Shown here in pieces: positions 7,083-13,047 of a stretch of 16,678 bases of DNA (position 1 is its first letter; each line of letters opens with the position of its first letter). Under the pieces are notes generated by a model that saw only the letters and a list, made by a program, of their open reading frames with translations, did not search any database and was not told the origin of the DNA. The DNA is from an uncultured Mycoplasmatota bacterium (GTDB lineage: Bacteria > Bacillota_I > Bacilli_A > RF39 > UBA660). The translations under genes and the position numbers were made by a program. The stretch covers positions 1 through 16,678 of the forward strand of contig CAMMKE010000019.1 of NCBI GenBank assembly GCA_946497375.1. The letters are read 5' to 3'.

Positions 7083-7111
7083 ATCATAGCATTAACTTAA
7101 CTAACTTGCAA
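7083..7111 (-). promoter_or_regulatory. Sigma-A-type promoter of prsA with extended -10
   Basis: On the minus strand TTGCAA (7111-7106) and TATGAT (7088-7083, 5 of 6) are spaced by 17 bases, with TG one base before the -10 (TGCTATGAT). Transcription would start about 20-25 bases before the prsA ATG. Confidence 0.6.
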
Positions 7112-7130
7112 ATAAATAAGGTAAATTTAT

Positions 7131-7159
7131 CACACTTTTTTATTAATTACCATAAAATA
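7131..7159 (+). promoter_or_regulatory. Sigma-K-like promoter before the tiny YjcZ-like genes
   Basis: CATAAAATA at 7151-7159 fits the sigma-K -10 consensus CATANNNTA fully, and CACA at 7131-7134 lies 16 bases upstream, fitting the short sigma-K -35 (AC core). The genes downstream resemble sporulation-associated tiny membrane proteins. Since -35 and -10 are short and AT-rich, this is a suggestion rather than proof. No good sigma-A promoter is visible here. Confidence 0.4.
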
Positions 7160-7192
7160 ATGTGAACACTAGAAAAAAAGGAGGATTAAGTT

Positions 7193-7273
7193 ATGGGTAA
7201 TTGTAATTCAAACAGCGCTATTATATTAGTATTATTTATCTTACTAGTTATAATTATAGGTGCCTATATCTAA
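7193..7273 (+). CDS. Tiny YjcZ-like one-helix membrane protein (26 residues)
   Basis: The protein is MGNCNSNS followed by AIILVLFILLVIIIGAYI. The hydrophobic part matches the pattern of the YjcZ family of tiny Bacillus proteins ('FALIVVLFILLIIVGA'), which are associated with sporulation and coat or membrane fractions, with no known biochemical role. A strong AAGGAGG at 7178-7184 lies 8 bases before ATG 7193, supporting a real gene despite the size. Most gene callers would miss it. A second gene of the same type follows 22 bases later, probably on the same transcript. Confidence 0.7.
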   Translation: MGNCNSNSAIILVLFILLVIIIGAYI

Positions 7274-7295
7274 GATATAATAAGGAGGTGTAAAA

Positions 7296-7424
7296 ATGTC
7301 TTGTTCAAATAATCAAACAGTAACTACAAGCTGCTGTACATCTAGACCAAGAAATAGTTTTGTAATCATAATTGTATTATACATCTTACTAGCTATTATC
7401 TTGGGTTCTTGTATGACATATTAA
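7296..7424 (+). CDS. Second tiny YjcZ-like membrane protein with Cys-rich head (42 residues)
   Basis: The protein starts MSCSNNQTVTTSCCTSRPRN and continues with one helix, FVIIIVLYILLAIILGSC, ending MTY. The helix is close to that of the 26-residue protein just upstream, so the pair looks like an old duplication in which this copy gained or kept a longer N-terminal head with three Cys. AAGGAGGTG at 7282-7290 is well placed for ATG 7296. A terminator follows directly. The cysteines could crosslink it to other Cys-rich spore proteins such as the CotD-like protein in this window; that is inference. Confidence 0.65.
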   Translation: MSCSNNQTVTTSCCTSRPRNSFVIIIVLYILLAIILGSCMTY

Positions 7425-7428
7425 TTAA

Positions 7429-7454
7429 GAAGCTCTTTATTAGAGTTTCTTTTT
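7429..7454 (+). terminator. Intrinsic terminator after the tiny-gene pair
   Basis: GAAGCTCT (7429-7436) pairs with AGAGTTTC (7442-7449, one G-U) around a TTATT loop and is followed by TTTTT. It starts 4 bases after the stop at 7422-7424. Confidence 0.8.
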
Positions 7455-7501
7455 GTATGATATAAAGATATTTGTACATAATAACAAAGAGGTGAACTTT
7501 A

Positions 7502-8020
7502 ATGACTTCAAAAAAGAATTTATATTATTATTTAAATAACTTTATTTTGTTCTCTTTTTTTGGTTTTCTCTTTGAAAATATCATGCATTTAATAACTACA
7601 GGGTCCTTAACTAACAATCCTTTTTATGGACCTTGGATGCCCATATATGGCTTTGGAGTAATTATCATGATTTTTTTTACTAGGTTAGTATTTAATAGAG
7701 TAAAGTTAAATAGACCTTTAAAAATTATTATTCTTTTCTTAGCAGTTACAATAATCTTAACAATATTAGAACTAGCAGGAGGATACTTAACAGAATTTAT
7801 TTTCCATAAAAGTTTTTGGGATTATACTGATTTAAAATTTAACTTTGGTAAATATATTGCTTTAGAAGTAAGTTTAGGTTGGGGAGTAGCTTGCCTCATA
7901 TTCTTATATGTAGTAAAACCTCTAACAGATAAATTTATCGAAAAAATCCCTAAATTTATATCTATCATTCTTTTAATATTAATAATAATAGATTTTATCT
8001 TTAGTTTCTTCTTAAAATAG
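7502..8020 (+). CDS. PF06541-type membrane protein ('putative ABC transporter permease')
   Basis: This 172-residue integral membrane protein has about four to five helices (roughly 10-28, 45-62, 72-95, 118-140, 150-171). It carries the signature of the family annotated as ABC-transporter type IV/CmpB: FSFFGFLFENIM, then NPFYGPWMPIYGFG, a central hydrophobic segment with LELAGGYLTEFIF, and FWDYTDLKFNFGKYIALEVSLGWG. Despite the database name, no ATPase or binding protein is adjacent and transport has not been shown for the family; the conserved polar residues (Glu, Trp-Asp-Tyr) hint at an enzyme-like or sensor role. ATG 7502 follows AGAGGTGA. The promoter is unclear: CATAAT at 7477-7482 is a possible -10 with a poor -35. 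A hairpin at 8048-8079 follows. Confidence 0.9.
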   Translation: MTSKKNLYYYLNNFILFSFFGFLFENIMHLITTGSLTNNPFYGPWMPIYGFGVIIMIFFTRLVFNRVKLNRPLKIIILFLAVTIILTILELAGGYLTEFIFHKSFWDYTDLKFNFGKYIALEVSLGWGVACLIFLYVVKPLTDKFIEKIPKFISIILLILIIIDFIFSFFLK

Positions 8021-8039
8021 AATATAACCGCAAAAATGT

Positions 8040-8079
8040 AAAAAATAAAAAGTTTTGCGACTCTAACCGTAAAACTTTT
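8040..8079 (-). terminator. Terminator hairpin between convergent genes
   Basis: A 12-bp stem (8048-8059 with 8068-8079) with an 8-base loop lies between the PF06541 gene and the HIT gene. On the minus strand it is followed by TTTTTATTTTTT, a good tail for the HIT transcript. The single non-Watson-Crick pair is G-U in plus-strand RNA, so the hairpin may also stop plus-strand transcription, though no T-run follows on that side. Confidence 0.65.
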
Positions 8080-8084
8080 AACTA

Positions 8085-8108
8085 TGAGTAAAGAAAAATC
8101 TCTACTCA
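8085..8108 (-). terminator. Second hairpin spanning the HIT stop codon
   Basis: In minus-strand RNA, 8108-8099 pairs with 8094-8085 (10 bp, one G-U) around a UUUU loop, and the TAG stop (8104-8102) sits inside the stem. No T-run follows. It may protect the transcript 3' end or assist the terminator hairpin at 8048-8079. Confidence 0.4.
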
Positions 8109-8500
8109 GTTTTTAATTTATCATATACATCTTTAATATCACTAACTTCGCTACTATCATAAGTACATTTAAAACTATCACTATTATATCTTGGTATTAA
8201 ATGAATATGATAGTGTTTAACATCCTGTCCATAATAATTGTTCTGACAAATAGTTAAACCATCAATATTAAGTTTTTCTTTTAAGATAGGATAAATCTTT
8301 GTCTTAATAGTATCAATCATATAAGTAATAACCTCATTAGGTGTACTAAATAAATTTTCATAATGGTCTTTAGGTATTACTAAAGTATGACCATCACTAT
8401 TAGGATTAACATCTAAGAAAGCTAATACTTTATCATCTTCATATACTTTATAAGATGGAATATCTCCTTTAATTATTTTACAGAATAAACAATCATTCAT
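8102..8500 (-). CDS. HIT-family nucleotide hydrolase
   Basis: Histidine triad proteins hydrolyse nucleoside phosphoramidates or related nucleotides. The catalytic triad motif HYHIHL (H-x-H-x-H) is present in KHYHIHLIPRYN. Other family features are the N-terminal CLFCKIIKGDIPS with a CxxC pair as in zinc-binding bacterial HIT proteins, KVYEDDKVLAFLDVNP, and GHTLVIPKDHYENL. Length is 132 residues from ATG 8500. A longer frame opens at TTG 8518, but that would put the AAGGAGGAG site (8506-8515) inside the gene; ATG 8500 is 8 bases after it. The start overlaps the upstream gene's stop by 8 bases (ATGAATGA), so translation is probably coupled. The physiological substrate is unknown. Confidence 0.93.
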   Translation of the reverse strand: MNDCLFCKIIKGDIPSYKVYEDDKVLAFLDVNPNSDGHTLVIPKDHYENLFSTPNEVITYMIDTIKTKIYPILKEKLNIDGLTICQNNYYGQDVKHYHIHLIPRYNSDSFKCTYDSSEVSDIKDVYDKLKTE

Positions 8501-9152
8501 TAAAATCTCCTCCTTCAACTATCTTTATTATACCATTATTATCAAAAGTAACACTATAATTATTTGTATTTAAGCCATTGCTTAAGGCAATACTATTAAA
8601 ACTATTAATTAAATTGTTAAGATAAACATCATCTAAACTATCAACTTTAACATAATAACTAACAGAGTAGTATCCTGTATTATAAATATTACCTTCTAAG
8701 ATATCTATCGCTTCAGCTTTGTTATACTTATCTAAATCTTTAAACTCTATCTTAATGTTTTGAAAGTTAGTATTTTTAAAAATCTCCTTATACTTATCTA
8801 AAACCTCTTTACTAGCATTCCTCAACACCTCTTTACCTTTTACATAATTCTCTTTATAATTATCAGTTATTTTATTATTTAAAGAAGTAATAGTAAAATT
8901 TAACTCTTCGTAATCTTTATTATAATAAGTAATACTATAACTATTATCATCTTTATTATATTTTAAGTCTCCTTTTGATACATCTAGATCCTCATAGTTT
9001 TCTTCATAATAAGTATTAATATCTTCTTCTACAGTCTTAGACTTTAAAGTAGGGACTTTTTCTCTAACAATAATAAAACCAAAAAAGATAATTATGATAC
9101 CAAAAAGCATCGCTTGTCCTAACATTAAACTATTCATTTTTCTTTTACTCAT
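8493..9152 (-). CDS. Membrane-anchored protein of unknown function, operon partner of HIT
   Basis: From ATG 9152 this is a 219-residue protein with a basic N-terminus (MSKRKMN) and one hydrophobic helix (about residues 12-32, AMLFGIIIIFFGFIIV), followed by a charged, Tyr/Asn-rich outer region of about 185 residues. That region has two similar-looking strand-rich parts: YSITYYNKDYEELNF and YYSVSYYVKVDSLDD. I do not recognise a family. A longer frame opens at TTG 9206, but that extension lacks a ribosome site, while a GAGG lies just before ATG 9152, rather close to it. The stop overlaps the HIT start by 8 bases. A role at the cell surface is inferred from topology only. Confidence 0.7.
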   Translation of the reverse strand: MSKRKMNSLMLGQAMLFGIIIIFFGFIIVREKVPTLKSKTVEEDINTYYEENYEDLDVSKGDLKYNKDDNSYSITYYNKDYEELNFTITSLNNKITDNYKENYVKGKEVLRNASKEVLDKYKEIFKNTNFQNIKIEFKDLDKYNKAEAIDILEGNIYNTGYYSVSYYVKVDSLDDVYLNNLINSFNSIALSNGLNTNNYSVTFDNNGIIKIVEGGDFNE

Positions 9153-9212
9153 ATGCCTCACTATCCATTCATTTATTATTTTACCAAAACCTTTAAATAT
9201 AAGCAATTATGT

Positions 9213-9241
9213 GTTATACTAAGCATGTCTTTTAACATAAA
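9213..9241 (-). promoter_or_regulatory. Possible promoter of the membrane protein-HIT operon
   Basis: On the minus strand TATAAC (9218-9213, 5 of 6) lies 17 bases from TTTATG (9241-9236, 3 of 6). The -10 is good and the -35 poor. It stands back to back with the suf promoter, whose -35 begins 3 bases away. Confidence 0.35.
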
Positions 9242-9243
9242 TA

Positions 9244-9271
9244 TTGACAATTTAATAATATATTTTATCAT
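9244..9271 (+). promoter_or_regulatory. Sigma-A promoter of the suf operon
   Basis: A perfect TTGACA (9244-9249) and TATCAT (9266-9271, 5 of 6) are separated by 16 bases. Transcription would start near 9278, 15 bases before the sufC ATG, leaving room only for the AAAGGGTG ribosome site. I see no clear operator between the promoter and sufC. Confidence 0.7.
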
Positions 9272-9292
9272 ACAATTAGAAAGGGTGATAAT

Positions 9293-10054
9293 ATGTTTAA
9301 AATAGATAAGTTGAGTGTATTAATAAAAGATACTGATAGAAAGATTTTAAAAGACTTTTCTCTTACTATAAATGATGGAGAAATCCATGCTATTATGGGA
9401 CCTAATGGTGTAGGTAAGAGTACTTTATCTAAAGTAATAATGCACCATCCTGATTATGTTATAGAAAGAGGTACTATTACTTATAATGAAAAGACTTTAA
9501 ATGACCTATCAACTGATGAAATAGCAAGACTAGGTATTTACCTACTTATGCAGGACCCATCTATTATTGATGGAGTAAGTAATAGTGAAGCTTTAAGAAC
9601 TGCCTTAAAAGAAAGAGGTAGTGATACTAATCTATATACTTTTATTACTAAGATGAAAAAAGAATTAGACTCTCTAAATCTACCAAAAGACGTTATGCAT
9701 AGATCTATTAATAAGGGATTATCTGGTGGTGAAAGAAAGAAAAATGAAGTTTTAGGGCTAAAAGTATTAACCCCTAGTTTTATTATCTTAGATGAATTAG
9801 ATAGTGGACTAGATGTAGACAGTTTAAAAGTAGTTGCCAAAAACATCAATGAATATTTAAAAGAACATCAAGATACCAGTGTCTTAATTATTACTCATTA
9901 TAGTAGAGTTCTAGATTTAATTAAACCAGATTTTGTTCATGAAATGAAAGATGGTAAGATAATCAAAACAGGAGATATTACTCTTGCCAAACAAATAGAA
10001 AAAAAAGGTTTTACTGGGGTAAATGAAGTGGAGTCAAGTGAAAATCATGAATAA
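9293..10054 (+). CDS. sufC: SufC, ABC-type ATPase of the SUF Fe-S scaffold
   Basis: SufC is the soluble ATPase that drives conformational change in the SufBCD scaffold on which Fe-S clusters are built. The 253 residues have the expected order: Walker A GPNGVGKST (36-44), Q-loop with Gln87 in LLMQDPSI, the signature LSGGERKKNE (143-152), Walker B FIILDELDSGLD (163-174) and the switch His202 in ITHYS. The ERKKNE after the signature is typical of SufC among ABC proteins. The usual 'FQYP...IPGV' after the Q-loop appears here as MQDPSIIDGV, a mild divergence. It is the first gene of the operon and overlaps sufD by 8 bases if sufD starts at 10047. Confidence 0.95.
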   Translation: MFKIDKLSVLIKDTDRKILKDFSLTINDGEIHAIMGPNGVGKSTLSKVIMHHPDYVIERGTITYNEKTLNDLSTDEIARLGIYLLMQDPSIIDGVSNSEALRTALKERGSDTNLYTFITKMKKELDSLNLPKDVMHRSINKGLSGGERKKNEVLGLKVLTPSFIILDELDSGLDVDSLKVVAKNINEYLKEHQDTSVLIITHYSRVLDLIKPDFVHEMKDGKIIKTGDITLAKQIEKKGFTGVNEVESSENHE

Positions 10055-10715
10055 TATATTATTAGATAGTACAGTTTGTTTTAATAAAGAAGGTACTTTT
10101 AAACTAGAACTAGATAAAGATACTACTATTAATATTGAAAGTGATAATGTAAAACTATATCTTGTAACTAAACATAATATAAAAGTTGATTTTAATATTT
10201 TAAACTCTACAACTATTTATAATATTACAGAAGAAAGTATTACTGTTAATATTAATATCTATAACAAAGCTAAACTAGATTTTTATAATATGACTGTTAC
10301 TGATAAAAAGATAACTAATGAAGTAAATGTTTATCATCAAAATAAAGAGACTATAAGTAATGTTATATGTCATGGTATTAGTTATGGTAGGGGAGATTTA
10401 AAGTTTAGTGTTAATGGCTATATTAAAAAGGGTATGATAGGTTCAATATGTAATCAGTCTAGTAGAATAATTAATTTAGATGAGGGTAAAAGTTTAATAG
10501 AACCAAATCTTTTTATCGATGAGTTTGATTCTGTTGCAAATCATTCTGCCTATACAGGTCCCTTTGATAATAAATTATTATTCTATTTAGAAACAAAAGG
10601 AATAAGTAAGAAAGCAGCTTTTAATCTTTTATTAAATGGCTTTATGAAAATGGTAGAGTTACCTAAAGATTATGAGAGCCTACTTGATAATATTTTAAAT
10701 AAAGTAATGAGGTGA
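10047..10715 (+). CDS. sufD: SufD-like scaffold protein, about half normal length
   Basis: SufD pairs with SufB in the SufBC2D scaffold. From ATG 10047 the protein is 222 residues, while SufD is commonly about 350-440. The conserved C-terminal part is present: EPNLFIDEFDSVANHSAYTG, PFDNKLLFYLETKGISKKAA, FNLLLNGFMKM. This corresponds to the 'HgA.tG.ld...lFYL..RGi....A...l..gF' end of SufB/SufD. Upstream is a reduced beta-strand region rich in Asn and Thr that likely forms a shortened beta-helix; the N-terminal helical domain appears missing. An earlier ATG at 10023 would add 8 residues inside sufC. I prefer 10047 (ATGAATAA overlap with the sufC stop), but its ribosome site (GGAG 13 bases upstream) is poor, so the choice is open. 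Confidence 0.85.
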   Translation: MNNILLDSTVCFNKEGTFKLELDKDTTINIESDNVKLYLVTKHNIKVDFNILNSTTIYNITEESITVNINIYNKAKLDFYNMTVTDKKITNEVNVYHQNKETISNVICHGISYGRGDLKFSVNGYIKKGMIGSICNQSSRIINLDEGKSLIEPNLFIDEFDSVANHSAYTGPFDNKLLFYLETKGISKKAAFNLLLNGFMKMVELPKDYESLLDNILNKVMR

Positions 10716-10719
10716 TTAC

Positions 10720-11388
10720 ATGAAATTAGTTTTAGCATCACAAGGATTTACTACTAATGAAATTGCTAACGAAGTAGAAAAATTAGTAGGGAAGCCCTTA
10801 AAAGAAATAAACATTGCTATAATTAATGAAGCCTATGTAGGGCTTGATGGTACAAAAGATAAAAGATGGTTAATAAAAGAACTATCTAACATCGAAAAGT
10901 ACATTGGTGGAATTATAGATTTTGTCAACTTTAGAGCCTATAGCAAAGAAGAAATAAAGAAACGTTTAAATATGGCTGATTTAATTTATATAGTTGGTGG
11001 CAGACAACATTTATTAGAAAAACTTTTTAGAGAAACTGATACTATAGATATAATTAAGAATATAAGTAAAACAAAAGTAATAATGGGTACATCTGCAGGT
11101 TCAATTGTTCTTGGTAAGAAAATTACAAGTGAAAAGTTTTGGGAAGAACGTTATCCAAAAGATAAAGAACTTGCTAAAACTCATGAAGAACTCAACTTAG
11201 TAGATTTCAATATAATTCCTCATTACATGAGAGAAGACCGTAAAAAGTGGACTAAAGATTTTTTTGAAAGAGTCTTAGAAGATAATGAGTTTAAAGTCTA
11301 TGCCATAAAAGATAGTCAAGCTGTTGTATATAATGATGGAAAAATAGAATTTATTGGTGGTACACCAGATATTTTTGGAAGAAAGTAA
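10720..11388 (+). CDS. Peptidase S51-like protein (dipeptidase E/cyanophycinase superfamily)
   Basis: This 222-residue protein has the fold signatures of family S51, serine peptidases with a class-I glutamine-amidotransferase-like fold. MADLIYIVGGRQHLLEKL (about 85-102) is the 'GGn...ll..l' segment, GTSAGSIVLG (123-132) holds the nucleophile Ser125 in a nucleophile elbow, and FNIIPHYMREDR (163-174) holds the likely catalytic His168. No signal peptide is seen, so it acts in the cytoplasm. E. coli PepE cleaves Asp-X dipeptides; the substrate here is unknown. The gene follows sufD by 4 bases with GAGGTGAT before ATG 10720, and sufS follows after 12 bases, so it is fully embedded in the suf operon, where I know of no standard S51 member. 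Confidence 0.88.
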   Translation: MKLVLASQGFTTNEIANEVEKLVGKPLKEINIAIINEAYVGLDGTKDKRWLIKELSNIEKYIGGIIDFVNFRAYSKEEIKKRLNMADLIYIVGGRQHLLEKLFRETDTIDIIKNISKTKVIMGTSAGSIVLGKKITSEKFWEERYPKDKELAKTHEELNLVDFNIIPHYMREDRKKWTKDFFERVLEDNEFKVYAIKDSQAVVYNDGKIEFIGGTPDIFGRK

Positions 11389-11394
11389 AGTACA

Positions 11395-11412
11395 AGGGAG
11401 GTGATTATTATT
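11395..11412 (+). promoter_or_regulatory. sufS: Ribosome site and unclear start codon of sufS
   Basis: AAGGGAGG (11395-11402 region, GGAGG core at 11397-11401) overlaps the only canonical in-frame start, GTG 11401. Normal spacing (8 bases after GGAGG) lands on ATT 11410-11412. No ATG, GTG or TTG lies in frame between 11404 and the conserved part of the protein. Confidence 0.55.
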
Positions 11413-12606
11413 AATCGTGAAGATTTTCCTATTTTAAATAATGATATAATATATTTTGATAATGGAGCGACAACCCTAAAACCTAAATGTGTAGTTGAAG
11501 CGATGGATGATTACTACTATAATTATGGAGCGAATATTCATAGAGGAGATTATAAAATATCTCTTAAAGCAAGTGAAGAGTATGAAAAAGTTAGAGATAA
11601 AGTAAAAGACTTTATAAATGCTAAGAGTAGTAAAGAGATAGTTTTTACAGCAGGTGATACAGATTCACTTAACAAAATAGTCTTTGGCTTTATGAAAGAC
11701 TATTTAAATGAAGGTGATGAAGTTTTACTTACTAAAAGTGAACATGCCTCAAACGTCTTACCTTGGTTAGAGTTGTCTATTGAAAAAAAGATAAAGATAA
11801 GTTATATACCCTTAAATGATAATCATGAATTAACTCTAGAAGCTTTAACTGATACTATAACAGATAAAACTAAAGTAATCTCGATCGCTCATATTACTAA
11901 CGTTGTAGGAGATGTAAGAAATATTCATGAGATAAGTAAAATCGCTCATAAAAACAATATAATATTAGTAGTAGATGGTGCCCAAAGTGTTCCTCATATG
12001 AAAACAGATGTTATTAAAGACAATATTGACTTTTTAACATTTTCAGCTCATAAGATGTTAGGACCAACTGGAGTAGGAGTACTTTATGCTAAAGAAGAAT
12101 ATTTAGAAAAGATGAAGCCTATAGAGTATGGTGGAGGCATGAATCAATACTTTGAAGTAACAGGAGAAGTAGAGTATAAGAGCATTCCTACAAGATTTGA
12201 AGCCGGAACCCCACCTATTGCCGAAGTAATAGGACTAGGTGCTGCTATTGATTATCTAGAAAGAATAGGTATGGATAATATTTATAACTATGAAAAAGAA
12301 CTAAAAAAATATCTTGTCTCTAAACTAGAAAAAAATAAAAAAGTAATTCTTTATAACAAAAGTACTGATAGTGGTATTTTAGCATTTAATCTAGAAGGAA
12401 TATTCAGCCAAGATACAGCTATTTACTTAGATCATTATAATATCTGTGTAAGAGCCGGTAATCATTGTGCTAAAATTTTAAAAGATGAAATAAATATTAA
12501 AAATACTTGTCGTATCAGTTTATATTTTTATAATACTAAAGAAGAGATAGATAAGTTAGTAGAAGTTTTAGAAAAGTCTGATGATTTATTTAAAGTAATA
12601 TTGTAG
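11401..12606 (+). CDS. sufS: SufS, group II cysteine desulfurase
   Basis: SufS is a PLP enzyme that removes sulfur from cysteine and holds it as a persulfide for SufU. Counted from GTG 11401 it is 401 residues, normal for the family. The beginning (REDFPILN, IIYFDNGATTLKP) matches the SufS N-terminus. His115 (SEHASN) stacks on PLP, Asp192 and Gln195 (VVDGAQSVPH) bind it, and Lys218 (FSAHKMLGPTG) forms the Schiff base. The catalytic Cys356 is in RAGNHCAKIL, where the more usual RAGHHCA has Asn instead of the first His. The true start is uncertain: GTG overlaps the ribosome site and AUU at 11410 is better spaced, which would remove three residues. sufU follows after 9 bases. Confidence 0.93.
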   Translation: MIIINREDFPILNNDIIYFDNGATTLKPKCVVEAMDDYYYNYGANIHRGDYKISLKASEEYEKVRDKVKDFINAKSSKEIVFTAGDTDSLNKIVFGFMKDYLNEGDEVLLTKSEHASNVLPWLELSIEKKIKISYIPLNDNHELTLEALTDTITDKTKVISIAHITNVVGDVRNIHEISKIAHKNNIILVVDGAQSVPHMKTDVIKDNIDFLTFSAHKMLGPTGVGVLYAKEEYLEKMKPIEYGGGMNQYFEVTGEVEYKSIPTRFEAGTPPIAEVIGLGAAIDYLERIGMDNIYNYEKELKKYLVSKLEKNKKVILYNKSTDSGILAFNLEGIFSQDTAIYLDHYNICVRAGNHCAKILKDEINIKNTCRISLYFYNTKEEIDKLVEVLEKSDDLFKVIL

Positions 12607-12615
12607 GAGGTATTT

Positions 12616-13047
12616 ATGGATGCAGAATTAAAAAGAGAAATAATACTAGATAATTATAATAATCCTTATCATAAAGGACTAAAAAATGAAAGTGGCTATA
12701 AAAAAGCGAATACTAATAATGAATCTTGTATTGATAATATCGATATAGAACTAAAAATAGAAGATGGTAAGGTAGTAGATGCTAACTTTGATGGTGAAGC
12801 ATGTGCAATCTCAACTTCCGCTACCTCTATTTTCTTAAGAAAAATAATAGGGAAGAGTGTTGATGAAGTTAAAGATTTAATAGAAAACTATGAACATCTA
12901 ATCGATGAGAAAGATTATGATGAAGAAAAATTAGGTGAACTTATGGCCTATGATACTATCTATATGCAACCTAATAGAAAACACTGTGCCCTTCTTCCTG
13001 TCGATACAATTAATAAGATTCTAAAGGAGGAAAATAGTGGAAATTAA
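12616..13047 (+). CDS. sufU: SufU, zinc-dependent sulfur carrier
   Basis: SufU receives sulfur from SufS by zinc-ligand exchange and feeds the scaffold in Gram-positive bacteria. The 143 residues are typical. The zinc and sulfur-carrying residues known in B. subtilis (Cys41, Asp43, Cys66, Cys128) correspond here to Cys38 and Asp40 (NESCIDNI), Cys63 (GEACAIS) and Cys124 (RKHCALLPVDT). The usual 'NPxCGD' reads NESCID, so the Gly before Asp is replaced by Ile. The opening REIILDNYNNPYHKGL is conserved. AGGAGG precedes ATG 12616. The 3' end overlaps sufB by 11 bases, which suggests coupled translation. Confidence 0.94.
   Translation: MDAELKREIILDNYNNPYHKGLKNESGYKKANTNNESCIDNIDIELKIEDGKVVDANFDGEACAISTSATSIFLRKIIGKSVDEVKDLIENYEHLIDEKDYDEEKLGELMAYDTIYMQPNRKHCALLPVDTINKILKEENSGN

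Noticed and set aside
9538..9849. Open frame of 103 codons antisense to sufC
   Set aside because: It mirrors the most conserved part of sufC (signature and Walker B) and has no independent support.
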